A stretch of DNA of 64,000 bases from assembly GCA_963712655.1 (NCBI GenBank), contig CAVQIT010000008.1:124001-188000 (forward strand), given 5' to 3'. The notes beneath the pieces were generated by a model. That model was not told the DNA's origin, did not search any database, and worked only from the letters and a program-made list of their open reading frames with translations. Position 1 is the stretch's first letter. Each line of letters starts with the position of its first letter. Shown here piece after piece: positions 1 through 8,581 of this stretch. The stretch is from Pollutimonas sp963712655 (GTDB lineage Bacteria; Pseudomonadota; Gammaproteobacteria; Burkholderiales; Burkholderiaceae_B). A program made the position numbers and the translations under genes.

Positions 1-104
1 CCTTGCCTGGCCAGCAGCACCGCAATCGCTTTTCCATTTCCCCACCCCGGCCCGCTTGATCCGCAGCCTGTCACCAATGCAATTTTTCCATCGAGCCTGA
101 GCAT
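1..104 (-). CDS. SDR family oxidoreductase, N-terminal fragment (cut by window edge)
   Basis: Reading leftwards from an ATG at 104, about 34 codons are open to the window edge. They begin MLRLDGKIALVTG and continue with a glycine-rich turn (GCGSSGPGWGNGKA), which is the NAD(P)-binding motif at the start of short-chain dehydrogenases. A purine-rich ribosome site (AAAGGAAAA) precedes the ATG. It lies downstream of and on the same strand as the lipid cluster, so it may be the last gene of that operon and act on an acyl or aromatic intermediate, but the substrate cannot be told from this fragment. Confidence 0.75.
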   Translation of the reverse strand, partial: MLRLDGKIALVTGCGSSGPGWGNGKAIAVLLARQ

Positions 105-211
105 GAGTTTTCCTTTGCAATATGAAACTGGAGAAGAATGGTCATGCCGGATTACGCGCGTTGAACGCCGAACCGGCATCGACACGCCAACCGACAACCG
201 ACAACCGGGCA

Positions 212-1108
212 TCAACTGATAGGCGCGGGTTCCGGCGCGCCATGCTGCGCGGCCTTTTTCTGCATCAGCAGGCTATGCAGCATTTCCGACGAAAGGCCAT
301 GCAACACTAAGCGATGTCCGGCGCGCAAGGTCGATAGCGGCACCAGGGGATGGTTGTTGTTGACCAGGATCAGATGCTGCGGCGCTTCGAGTATTTGCGC
401 CACATAAATGCCTATGGTTTCGTCCAGTTGAAGCGAGTTGGACGCCCGCCAGAAATCGTTATCGGTCAGAAGCAGTTGATATAGGGGCGTAAATAATTCG
501 ATCGCGCTTTGCAAGTCCAGGAAATTCGTACGGCCTTGCGGCATCGCCTCGAGCGTTAAGCCAGTATCTTGCAGCATGGAAAAATCCGGCTTATCCGCCG
601 CGCGCATTTCGACGCCGGCATCCCGCAAGGCCTTGTTCAGGCGAATCACAAAGTTGTACAGATTGATGTCGTGCTTTACGAACAGATGATCTTTCAAGTC
701 ATCGATACCGCGCGGCGTGAGCGGCGAGGTCGAAATCGGCGCCGGCGAATTGGCGGCGATGAATGCGAGTATTTGCGATCCCAGGTGGAAATGCCGCATG
801 ATAAGCCAGTTGGCTTCCGGCGACACGAAACGCGTCAACCCCCACGCCAGAATGCGATGCAACAAGCCGGAATGCGACCAGCGCTTCGGGAAAAAAACCT
901 TGAGGATCTGGATCAAGATAATGCTGGCGCGCGCCAGGGGACGCAGAAAAGGCAGCAGGTACTGCCGCGACTTCGAACTGGAGTCCTTCAACCAGGCCGA
1001 TTTGACTTCGTCGGGCAAGGGAGTGCTTCGATCAAGATAGGACGCCAGCCACGGATCGGGGTCTTGGGGATCATGGTCTTTGGATAGAAACTCGGGTTGG
1101 CGGTTCAT
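212..1108 (-). CDS. Unrecognised 298-aa protein of the lipid cluster
   Basis: I do not recognise this family. The ATG at 1108 is chosen because it lies 5 bases after the stop of the ketoacyl-synthase fusion; the frame is open further upstream, but that part would overlap the fusion gene and is arginine- and cysteine-rich. The protein has one hydrophobic stretch near residues 55-75 (PLARASIILIQILKVFF) and is otherwise soluble-looking, with many leucines and histidines and no obvious signal peptide. Tight spacing with the upstream gene indicates co-transcription and a role in the same lipid or olefin-like pathway. It could be a membrane-associated accessory or carrier protein; no catalytic motif is evident. 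Confidence 0.7.
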   Translation of the reverse strand: MNRQPEFLSKDHDPQDPDPWLASYLDRSTPLPDEVKSAWLKDSSSKSRQYLLPFLRPLARASIILIQILKVFFPKRWSHSGLLHRILAWGLTRFVSPEANWLIMRHFHLGSQILAFIAANSPAPISTSPLTPRGIDDLKDHLFVKHDINLYNFVIRLNKALRDAGVEMRAADKPDFSMLQDTGLTLEAMPQGRTNFLDLQSAIELFTPLYQLLLTDNDFWRASNSLQLDETIGIYVAQILEAPQHLILVNNNHPLVPLSTLRAGHRLVLHGLSSEMLHSLLMQKKAAQHGAPEPAPIS

Positions 1109-1113
1109 CGCGC

Positions 1114-3048
1114 TTAGTGCTCTTTGACGTAATGGAATTGCATCAGGTATAACGCCGCGGTGCGGCGCGCCGTGTCGACGATGCGCCGCTCGGCAACGCC
1201 GGCATCGTCGCAGTCCAGGGCCAAGGCAACCGCCACCATCCAACGCTCCAAATGGTGTTCGTCGTTTTGGCCATGATACTGAAGAAAACGGAAGGCGTCG
1301 GGCGGTAGCGGCAAGCTGGCCTTCAACAGCGGCAATAGCGCCGGCACAATGCGCTGGCCCGTGCCTTCGATGATGTAGATCGCGCCCAGCAATCCGATGG
1401 GATCGCGCGTGGCGGCCAGAGCGTGCAAATAGGCATTCAGCGCTTCGCCGCCTGGGTTGCGGCGCAAATCGTCGATGCTGCCCGCAGTGCCGCCCGCGTT
1501 GCGGTAATCGCTGAACAGAATTTTGAAATCGTCCTGCTCTTCGCCCGCATGAATATTGATCAATGCCGCCAGCGGCGCATAAGGTTCAGACAAGGACGCG
1601 GTTGCCTCGCGCATCCATTTCGCGCCTTCGCGCACCTGCGGTATCCAACTGGCGACCCAGCCAAGATAGTCGCCGGTTTCGAACTTGCGCTCGCGCAATG
1701 CACTGACCAGCGGCGTGCGCCACACGCGCGAACGGTAATCATGCCAGATCGCGGCCAGTTCGGTCAGCAGCGGTCCCAGCCCTTCAGGGGCTTGCGCCGG
1801 GTCGTGCGGCGGCGCGATAGCCTCGGCGTCCAGCGAACCTTCCGCCGGCGCGGCAAGCGGCATGCGCGGCCGGGACACAGGCTGCGCTTGCCCGCCAGGA
1901 TTCGCCGCGCCGTCGTCGGCCTCGACTTCGAACAGCATGTAAGCGGCCATGAAGCGCCCCGATTCCGGGACATAGCAAAATATCTGTTCGCCCGGCTCAA
2001 TACGCCGTGTTTGCAGGAACTCCGCCAGCATGATCAGGATCGACGCGGCTCCTGTATTGCCGCGCCAGGCCAGATTATTGAACCAGCGCTCGCGCGGGAT
2101 GGACAGCCCCGCCTTGCTCATCAGATCGTCGACGACCGGGATGAATTTTTCCGACGAGTAGTGGCACAGGAAATGGTTGATGCGCTTGGGATCCACCCAA
2201 TTGTCCCGAACCAGTTGCGCATATTCGTGAATGCCGATGTCGAAGAGATGCGGCAACAGTCGGATGTCCTGGCGCAGCGATAAAGCGCCGGCGGCCTCGG
2301 CCTCGGCCCAGGATGGATAATCCAGATGTCCGCGCTTGCGATCGGCCGACAGCCCAAGCTGCATGCATACCGGATAATCGCCGGAAAATGCCCGCTGGTG
2401 TATCCACTTCAAACGTATCCGCAGGCCCGGAACGGCGCTGCGCGCGGCGCTGTCGGCGTCGCCCAGCAACAAGGCGCCGGCGCCATCGGACAGCATCCAG
2501 CGCAGGAAGTGCGAATCGAAATCCGTGTCATAGCCGCGAGCAGCAAAGCGCGAGCGCTTGAACAGGCGCGAAGGCATTTCGCTGGCGACGGCCATGCCCA
2601 ATTTGTGCGCGCCCAGTTCTATGCTTTGGGCCGCCGCTTGTATGGCCGACACGCCTGCCGCGCATATGCCATGGATAGACACGGTTTCCATGGGAGGCGC
2701 GCCGAGTTCGCCCTGTATCATGTTGGCAAAACCCGGCATCAGCGCATCGCCGCCCGATGAACCGCTGGCCAGCATGGAAATATCGGATAAGCCTAGCTGG
2801 GCTCTTTGCAGGCAGTCGCGAATTGCGCCGGCGGCCATGGCGGCATTGGTCAGCACGGTATCGCCATTGGCGTCGATGGCGTAATAACGCTGTTTGATGC
2901 CGTTTTCCGCCAGAATGCGTTGTTTGATGCGGCCGGATATCCGGTTCAGCGGCGCGATGAAATCGTCCATGCGCGTATTGTCCACCGGCTCGCCGGGCAG
3001 AAAATAGCTGGCATTCTTCAGGTAGACGCGGTCAAAGGCGGTAGGCAT
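1114..3048 (-). CDS. Ketoacyl-ACP synthase III fused to a haem-oxygenase-like diiron domain
   Basis: A 644-residue, two-domain protein. Residues 1 to about 375 form a thiolase-fold ketoacyl-ACP synthase III with a plausible Cys-His-Asn triad: C129 in HGICAAG, H296 in LCHYSS and N331 in WRGNTGAAS. A low-complexity Pro/Ala linker (about 378-425) joins a helical domain (about 426-644) whose HAGEEQDD (500-507), YIIEGTGQ (558-565) and HGQNDEHH (592-599) segments resemble the metal ligands of haem-oxygenase-like diiron oxidases and oxygenases. A synthase III condenses an acyl-CoA with malonyl-ACP; the fused oxidase could then oxidise or decarboxylate the product. It is the central gene of the operon, 12 bases after the desaturase stop. 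Domain assignment is by motif reading; the reaction is inference. Confidence 0.8.
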   Translation of the reverse strand: MPTAFDRVYLKNASYFLPGEPVDNTRMDDFIAPLNRISGRIKQRILAENGIKQRYYAIDANGDTVLTNAAMAAGAIRDCLQRAQLGLSDISMLASGSSGGDALMPGFANMIQGELGAPPMETVSIHGICAAGVSAIQAAAQSIELGAHKLGMAVASEMPSRLFKRSRFAARGYDTDFDSHFLRWMLSDGAGALLLGDADSAARSAVPGLRIRLKWIHQRAFSGDYPVCMQLGLSADRKRGHLDYPSWAEAEAAGALSLRQDIRLLPHLFDIGIHEYAQLVRDNWVDPKRINHFLCHYSSEKFIPVVDDLMSKAGLSIPRERWFNNLAWRGNTGAASILIMLAEFLQTRRIEPGEQIFCYVPESGRFMAAYMLFEVEADDGAANPGGQAQPVSRPRMPLAAPAEGSLDAEAIAPPHDPAQAPEGLGPLLTELAAIWHDYRSRVWRTPLVSALRERKFETGDYLGWVASWIPQVREGAKWMREATASLSEPYAPLAALINIHAGEEQDDFKILFSDYRNAGGTAGSIDDLRRNPGGEALNAYLHALAATRDPIGLLGAIYIIEGTGQRIVPALLPLLKASLPLPPDAFRFLQYHGQNDEHHLERWMVAVALALDCDDAGVAERRIVDTARRTAALYLMQFHYVKEH

Positions 3049-3060
3049 GAAGCAAAATTC

Positions 3061-4031
3061 CTAGATAACAGATGAGGGTGTGCCGCGCGGCTCTTCGATC
3101 GGCCCGGGCGGCGGCTCCGGGACCATCAAGGATAGACTGCGATAGCGCGGCCGGACCGTAGCCAGGACAAACACGCGCGCCATATAGCAGCCAAGACCGC
3201 GTTCATTCAGCAAGGGGTGGGTTTGTTGCCGGTAGTGCCGGCGGTGCAATTGCGTCAAGTCCGACCAATGCGCGCGCGAATGCTGGTGATGCGCCGTGTG
3301 CAAGCCAATATTGAACAACAGCGGATTGACCAGGCCTTCGAAATTGCGCGCATAGCTGAATACGGGGTCGCCATGGCGGCCCCGCGCCGACCGTCCGCAT
3401 GCGCATGCTGCAAATAATTGGTGGCCAGCAGCCAATGCAATCCATGCAACTGCGGCACAATAACGTAGAGCAAAGCCTTTTCGGGGTTGAGCGCCAGCAA
3501 CATTGCCCATAACGCCAGCCATGCCGCGTATTGCAGCAGGCAATAGCGCCAGACGCCGGGCCAATGTCGCCTTAGCCGGCCCAACCACCCGAAAACCGCC
3601 GGATACAACACAACGACGGCCTGCAAGGGATGCAGCAGGTAGCCGGCCAGGTGGTTGGTGTCGCCGCCGAAACGATACGTGCGCGCCAGGTCATCCACGC
3701 CATGCTTGTAGCGGTGATGATTGGCGACATGAGTAGGCCAGAACACGCAAGTGGGATGGCCCTGCAGCAAAGTGATCACGAAATCGGTCGCGCGATTGGC
3801 GGTCCGGCCGCGCCACATGCGCAAATGGGTGTGATTATGGTGGATCACGCCCACGCCCAGCGTCAAAAACAGCAGCAATGCATACAGCGGCCACGAAAAT
3901 CCGTAACGCCATTGCCAAACTATTATCGAAGGGAATGCCAGCATATAGGCCAGGCTTTGCCAGTCGCGCCAGTGGCGCAAACGCGGCAGGTCCCGCAGCA
4001 GGCGCCTCATGGCTGCCGACGCGGCGCTCAC
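3061..4031 (-). pseudogene. Fatty acid desaturase, frameshifted (possible sequencing error)
   Basis: A membrane fatty-acid desaturase read in two frames. The first frame holds two histidine boxes, HHNHTH (about residue 65) and HVANHHRYKH (about 100), and runs to NYLQHAHADG. The third box (HTAHHQH) and the C-terminus (ending SSVI at 3061) lie in another frame. One missing base between about 3376 and 3392 would restore a protein of about 323 residues, the normal length for the family. The GTG at 4031 overlaps the stop of the upstream hydroxylase; an ATG at 4010 is an alternative start. All three metal-binding boxes survive, so the lesion is recent or an assembly error. It would introduce a double bond into an acyl chain at the inner membrane. 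Confidence 0.8.
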
Positions 4032-4825
4032 GGGGTGTCTTGGTTTGCCGGGCCCTGGGCTGGGCGCTGGCGCAACCGTCCTATCAGCCGCTGCGCGGCG
4101 CCGGCATCCAGGCGCGTTCGGAATAGCCGATCCATGAAGGTGAACTGGAAGCCATAATTGCCGTTATAGCAGGCGTGGTGCAGATGGTGCCGCCGGCTGG
4201 CGGCGAACCAGTGCGAATACGATACCTCGGGGAAAAAATCGTAGTTCGCATGGCCCACGCAATTGAAAAAAAGGCTGAACAAGGGCACGGAAAACAACGA
4301 CCAGAAACTGAAGTCATGCACGATCATAGGCAGCAGAATGACGTTGCCCAGCATCAGGGCTTCAAGAGGATGGAAGCTATAGGTGGCAAAAGGGGTCGTG
4401 ACCACCGAACGGTGGTGCGGCAAATGGAACCGGCGCAGCCACTTCGTGTGAAGCAAACGGTGATTAATCCAGAAATGGATATCGTTCCAGATTACCAGCG
4501 CCAGGATTTCCCACACGATGCGCGTAACACTTGCATCGTGCGCAAGTTGCGCCCAGCCCAACTGCAGCAGCCCCCAGGGGAACACCATGCCTGTGCCGAA
4601 AATCAGGATAGAGGACGCGGACGCCAGCAGTTCAGTGCGCAATTGGCCTGCGGCAAGAGGGCGCGGGTCCAGGATGCGGCCAATGCCCAGAGCCGGCAGC
4701 ACATGCCGCGTCAATGCCCAGGCAAGGCCACCGAATACAAGATAAATACTGCTAAAAAAGACAAGGCCCCAAAGGACGACCTGCCAGGCGGACAGTGATT
4801 GAAATGCTAAACCCATATTCTGCAA
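4028..4825 (-). CDS. Fatty acid hydroxylase / sterol desaturase family membrane enzyme
   Basis: A 265-residue membrane protein with several hydrophobic helices and the histidine clusters of the fatty acid hydroxylase superfamily: HFWINHRLLH, HLPHHRS and RRHHLHHACYNGNYGF. These bind a diiron centre used to hydroxylate or desaturate lipid or sterol-like substrates. It is the first gene of the minus-strand cluster and overlaps the start of the desaturase by four bases (GTGA), so translation is probably coupled. The ATG at 4825 faces the divergent SpeE-like gene over about 100 bases that must contain both promoters. Family confident; substrate unknown. Confidence 0.85.
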   Translation of the reverse strand: MQNMGLAFQSLSAWQVVLWGLVFFSSIYLVFGGLAWALTRHVLPALGIGRILDPRPLAAGQLRTELLASASSILIFGTGMVFPWGLLQLGWAQLAHDASVTRIVWEILALVIWNDIHFWINHRLLHTKWLRRFHLPHHRSVVTTPFATYSFHPLEALMLGNVILLPMIVHDFSFWSLFSVPLFSLFFNCVGHANYDFFPEVSYSHWFAASRRHHLHHACYNGNYGFQFTFMDRLFRTRLDAGAAQRLIGRLRQRPAQGPANQDTP

Positions 4826-4928
4826 TGAAATTCACGTTGCGCAGATAATAACGTGTACCGCATCCAAGGTCACTGATAATCTGCCATATACTAAGCCCCA
4901 CTGATAGCCGTCGTCGAGGTTCATTGCC

Positions 4929-5828
4929 ATGACGCTCCATCGCCAACGCTTCTTTTCCCGTCGCCTGCCACGCGGCTTGCTTGCCGCCTGTCTCGCGCTG
5001 GCCGCGGCATTTTCCCTGATCAATGCCAAAGCAACGGAAATCATTCATACCGAAGCCTCTGGCCTTTCGCCCATTGTTGTCTACCAGGAAGACGGCGAGC
5101 GTTGCATGAAATTCGGCAGCGTGCGCGCCCTGGGCCGGCATACCTGCATCGATCTGCAAGCGCCCGAAAAAATGGTGTTCAGCTATACGCGCATGATGAT
5201 GAGCGCATTGTTCGTGAAGCCTGATCCCAGGCGGGTGCTTATCGTAGGCCTGGGCGGCGGCACGCTTTCGCGCGCGCTTGGCAAAGTGCTTCCCGAGGCG
5301 GTGATAGACACGGTGGAAATCGATCCGGCGGTGGTCAAAGTGGCGCAGCAGTTTTTCGGCTACAAGCAAAGTCCGACCCAGCGTGTGTTTCTGGAGGACG
5401 GACGCGCCTTTATCGAACGCGCACACCGCGAACGCCGGCAATATGATCTGGTCATGCTGGATGCCTTCGATACAGACTACATCCCCGCGCACTTGCAGAC
5501 ACGCGAATTCCTGCAGCATGTGCGCGCCATTCTGGCACCGGGCGGCGTGCTGGCGGCAAATACCTTCACCTCTAGCGCGGCCTACGATGAGGAATCGGTT
5601 ACCTATGCCCAGGTATTCGGCGAATTTTTCAACTTGCGCGACAACAACCGGGTAATCATTGCCGTGCGCGGCGAGTTGCCCGATACGGCGCTCCTGCTGG
5701 GCAATGCTAATGCGATTGCCGGAAAAATCGCGCCTTTCGGAATAGCGGCAAAACGCCAGTTGCGGCTGTTTTCCAGAGACCCGGACTGGGACGAGCAAGC
5801 CGCGGTGCTGACCGATAGCCGCTTGTAA
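4929..5828 (+). CDS. Spermidine synthase-like methyltransferase-fold protein with signal peptide
   Basis: A 299-residue protein. The N-terminus (RRLPRGLLAACLALAAAFSLINAKA) looks like a Sec signal peptide. It is followed by the spermidine synthase fold: GLGGGTLS (about 106-113) as nucleotide-binding glycine loop, DTVEIDP (about 125), FLEDGRAF and YDLVMLDAFD. Spermidine synthases transfer an aminopropyl group from decarboxylated SAM, but exported or membrane-linked members often have other or unknown roles. No speD or other polyamine gene is adjacent. It is divergent from the lipid cluster. I am confident of the fold, not of polyamine synthesis. Confidence 0.75.
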   Translation: MTLHRQRFFSRRLPRGLLAACLALAAAFSLINAKATEIIHTEASGLSPIVVYQEDGERCMKFGSVRALGRHTCIDLQAPEKMVFSYTRMMMSALFVKPDPRRVLIVGLGGGTLSRALGKVLPEAVIDTVEIDPAVVKVAQQFFGYKQSPTQRVFLEDGRAFIERAHRERRQYDLVMLDAFDTDYIPAHLQTREFLQHVRAILAPGGVLAANTFTSSAAYDEESVTYAQVFGEFFNLRDNNRVIIAVRGELPDTALLLGNANAIAGKIAPFGIAAKRQLRLFSRDPDWDEQAAVLTDSRL

Positions 5829-6260
5829 GCGACCCATCGGTCCGCGTCCAGGAATTGCTGCAACTTACCTGATTACCCAGCCCAACCCGCACAATCAAGC
5901 GGCCATGAAACACGCCCGCGCCAAACTTGCGGCAATAGAATTTTCGACCGTGTTGGCGGAGAGCAGCTTAATGAAGAATGCGGGAGTCATGCAGGATGGC
6001 AAAAATACAATAAACACATATAGGGATATCAATAATGCCAAATATGAAAACACTTATTGGAATAATGAAATCGAAGCATTCATATTTTCTTTGAAACCCG
6101 TTCTGACGAGGGTAAATACTAATGAAAATATCTCTTTTTGTTACGAAAATATATATACTGACAATATAGGTAAAAATTCGTGAACGATATCGAAACAAAC
6201 GATATTCGCATTCACATCCAGCCCCCAAAAGGTTTTTTAATTCGCATCAGGAGCTTAGCA
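5829..6260 (+). other. AT-rich leader/promoter region upstream of flp
   Basis: About 430 bases without a convincing gene. From about 5990 to 6240 base composition falls far below the GC-rich surroundings, with runs such as AAATATATATAC. A 92-codon open frame (5905-6183) covers part of it but is rich in Asn, Ile and Lys, has no recognisable domain and no good ribosome site, so I do not call it. An imperfect inverted repeat (GATATCG / CGATATT) lies near 6187-6208. The region probably holds the flp promoter and may be a target of nucleoid silencing proteins. Confidence 0.5.
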
Positions 6261-6449
6261 ATGAAAGAACACCTCATTCAATTCTGGAACGATGAAGAAG
6301 GCGCGACGGCTGTGGAATATGCGCTGATCGCCGGCCTAATGGCCGTGGCGATTATTGCGGCCATAGGCTCGTTTTCCGGGGGCCTGCAAACCTTGTTCGA
6401 GGAGTTGGCGGATAAAATCCACGGAACGCCCGCCGCGCCTGAAAATTAA
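6261..6449 (+). CDS. flp: Flp-type IVb pilin
   Basis: A 62-residue prepilin: short charged leader, then GATAVEYALIAGLMAVAIIAAI, the conserved Flp pilin motif in which prepilin peptidase cuts after the glycine (about residue 14) and the E and Y of the mature N-terminus drive assembly. The ATG at 6261 has a strong AGGAG site ten bases upstream and fixes the start; the frame is open further upstream. Flp subunits build thin adhesive Tad pili. The next genes are a prepilin peptidase and CpaE, which support the assignment. Confidence 0.92.
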   Translation: MKEHLIQFWNDEEGATAVEYALIAGLMAVAIIAAIGSFSGGLQTLFEELADKIHGTPAAPEN

Positions 6450-6547
6450 AACCGGGAAGTTAAAAAGGCGCGGTTCAACCATTTAAATGATGACAGGTTT
6501 CAGCAATCTATATTCAGGGCAGATAACCACAAGGCGTGTCCGGTGTA

Positions 6548-7075
6548 ATGATGGAGCAACTCTGGCTGTCCTTGTTCTTGTTATTCAATCTATTAATAAT
6601 TTTTCACGACTTCTGTTCCCGCCGGGTTCCGAATCGATTAATTCTATTCGCCCTGGCGGGACAAGCAATCTGGCTGTTTACCGCTTTATTTGGATATATC
6701 CCTAATATATATGCCATCGACAGTTGGCCGCAGGCTTTAGCGGGGCTGTGTATAGGCCTGATTATGTTTTATCCCTTGTGGCGCTTTCGCGCTGTGGGGG
6801 CGGGGGATGTCAAATTCATTGCTGTATTGGGTTTTTGCATGGGAACTTCCGGGCTATTTCCCGCCTTGCTTATCGGTAGCGCGCTGGCAGGCGCCCACGC
6901 CCTGGCATTGTCAGTGCCTCACGGCCGGACGCGAATCCGCCCGGCCTGGCGGATACAGCCAAGCTTTCGCCGCGTTATTCCCTATGCCGCCTATTTGGCT
7001 ATTGGAGCCCTGGCTGGGCTGATCTGGCGGATGTTCAACGATAAGCCCTGGCTATATGCCTTGCTGGATATGTAA
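6548..7075 (+). CDS. cpaA: Prepilin peptidase, A24 family (CpaA/TadV)
   Basis: About 175 residues, almost all hydrophobic helices, the short form of aspartic prepilin peptidase that lacks the N-methylase domain. The two catalytic aspartates are visible in FHDFCSRRVPN (about residue 20) and in the GAGDVK (GxGD) motif near residue 90. It would cleave the Flp leader at the inner membrane. Start uncertain: GTG at 6536, ATG at 6548 or ATG at 6551 are possible; AAGG at 6531-6534 is too close to the GTG, which favours an ATG. It follows flp by about 100 bases. Confidence 0.88.
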   Translation: MMEQLWLSLFLLFNLLIIFHDFCSRRVPNRLILFALAGQAIWLFTALFGYIPNIYAIDSWPQALAGLCIGLIMFYPLWRFRAVGAGDVKFIAVLGFCMGTSGLFPALLIGSALAGAHALALSVPHGRTRIRPAWRIQPSFRRVIPYAAYLAIGALAGLIWRMFNDKPWLYALLDM

Positions 7076-7170
7076 ACCATGAACCATAACCCATTGCTCC
7101 ACGGCCAACAGATGCCTGGCTTCTCGCGCTGACCACAAGCCTATCTCTGCCATTGCTGGAGTTGATTATT

Positions 7171-8454
7171 TTGCAGAAGAACCACCGATTTTTACTTTGC
7201 TCGGCAAACCAGGTATTGGGAATACAACTGGGCGCCACGCTGAGCAAATTGGGAGCGCTGATCCAGGAATCGCCCGCAAACGAACTGTCGCCGGACCGTT
7301 TGCAAGAAATACAACCGCGCATGGTGTTCCTGGATTTCATGCCGCCCAACGATGAAAAGCAATTGCGGCAATCCAGCAGCCAGGCTGGAATGCTGGCTCG
7401 TTTGTTTCCGCATATTCCGCGTGTGGCGATCGGCAGGCTCTCGCAGCCCAGCGCCGCCATTGCCGCGTTCCGCGCCGGTGTCACCGATTTTATAGACCCT
7501 GACCTGGAAGACGAATTCCTGGATGCCGTGAACCGCATGCTCAGTTCGAGCAATCCGATCAATGTCGCGCCTTCCGGCCAGCGCAGCATCGTTTTGCTGG
7601 GCGCGCGCGCCGGCGTGGGCACCAGCACCCTGGCCGTGCATCTGGCCAGCCTCATGCAAAGCCGCCTGACCTATGCCGCCGGTATCAAGCAACACGGTGG
7701 CCATGCGCCGAAAACACAGAAGCGGCAAGAGGACGCGCCTTTGTCCGAGCGGGCCTGCCTGCTGGATCTGGGCATGCCGGTCGGCGATTGCCTGCTCTAC
7801 CTGAATATACGCAGCGATTTCCATTGCGTGGACGCCGTGCGGAACCTGCACCGCCTGGACAACACCCTGCTAAGCTCCGCGCTGGCGCATAATGACACCG
7901 GCGTCAGCGCACTGGCCTTGCCGCGCAGCCTGGAACAAATGCGCCATGCATCGCACGCCGACTCGCTGGCGCTATCCGAACGCCTGCGTGAATACTTCGG
8001 CCTGTTGGTCACCGACACCGGCGGCCTGCCCAACCCTCAATTCGTCGCCGGTCTGGCCCGGGCCGCAAACCATATCTGGCTGATTACCGATCAAAGCCTT
8101 GGTGCCCTGGTATCGCTGGCCGATTTGCTGGATGATCTGGACCAGCATGAACTGGATCGCAGCAGCCTGCGGTTGGTCGTCAACCGCTACGACCCCCGTT
8201 ACGGCATGAACGCCATGCAGATTGCGGCCCGTTTCAACTTGACCTTGCTGGGCACCCTGCCGGATCGCACGCTGGCGCTGCGGCAATGCATGAACACCGG
8301 GAAATTGCTGCCTGATAATGGCAGCCGCGACCCGTACATGCTGGCGCTGCATTCATTGCTGCACGGCATATTTCCGGAAATAGCGGCGCCGCCCCGAAGC
8401 AAAAATTGGCTGGCCGGAAAGCTCTTGGGCATGCGCCGCCACACCGCGATCTAG
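7171..8454 (+). CDS. cpaE: CpaE/TadZ-like pilus localisation ATPase
   Basis: About 430 residues: an N-terminal receiver-like domain (FLLCSANQVLGIQL... MVFLDF) followed by a MinD/ParA-type ATPase domain. The P-loop reads GARAGVGTSTLA, the altered form usual in CpaE, without the canonical lysines. LLVTDTGG and LVVNRYDP match later strands of the fold. These proteins place the Tad secretion machine at a cell site. No ATG lies near the N-terminus: a TTG at 7171 with GGAG nine bases upstream is preferred, and a TTG at 7153 is possible. No secretin, CpaB, CpaF or TadB/C gene follows. Confidence 0.85.
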   Translation: MQKNHRFLLCSANQVLGIQLGATLSKLGALIQESPANELSPDRLQEIQPRMVFLDFMPPNDEKQLRQSSSQAGMLARLFPHIPRVAIGRLSQPSAAIAAFRAGVTDFIDPDLEDEFLDAVNRMLSSSNPINVAPSGQRSIVLLGARAGVGTSTLAVHLASLMQSRLTYAAGIKQHGGHAPKTQKRQEDAPLSERACLLDLGMPVGDCLLYLNIRSDFHCVDAVRNLHRLDNTLLSSALAHNDTGVSALALPRSLEQMRHASHADSLALSERLREYFGLLVTDTGGLPNPQFVAGLARAANHIWLITDQSLGALVSLADLLDDLDQHELDRSSLRLVVNRYDPRYGMNAMQIAARFNLTLLGTLPDRTLALRQCMNTGKLLPDNGSRDPYMLALHSLLHGIFPEIAAPPRSKNWLAGKLLGMRRHTAI

Positions 8455-8581
8455 CAAAAACGCAAAGACAAGAACATGCTGGCGAGCGGATCGGTCCAAT
8501 TTGGCGACGGCGCTTTCTCTGGCATGCAACGCTTCCCGGGAATCAAAGACAAGACCTGCAAGCGCCTGTCGGCGCGGCAAT

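Noticed and set aside
5905..6183. 92-codon open frame upstream of flp
   Set aside because: AT-rich region with biased Asn/Ile/Lys content, no domain and no ribosome site; better explained as promoter region.
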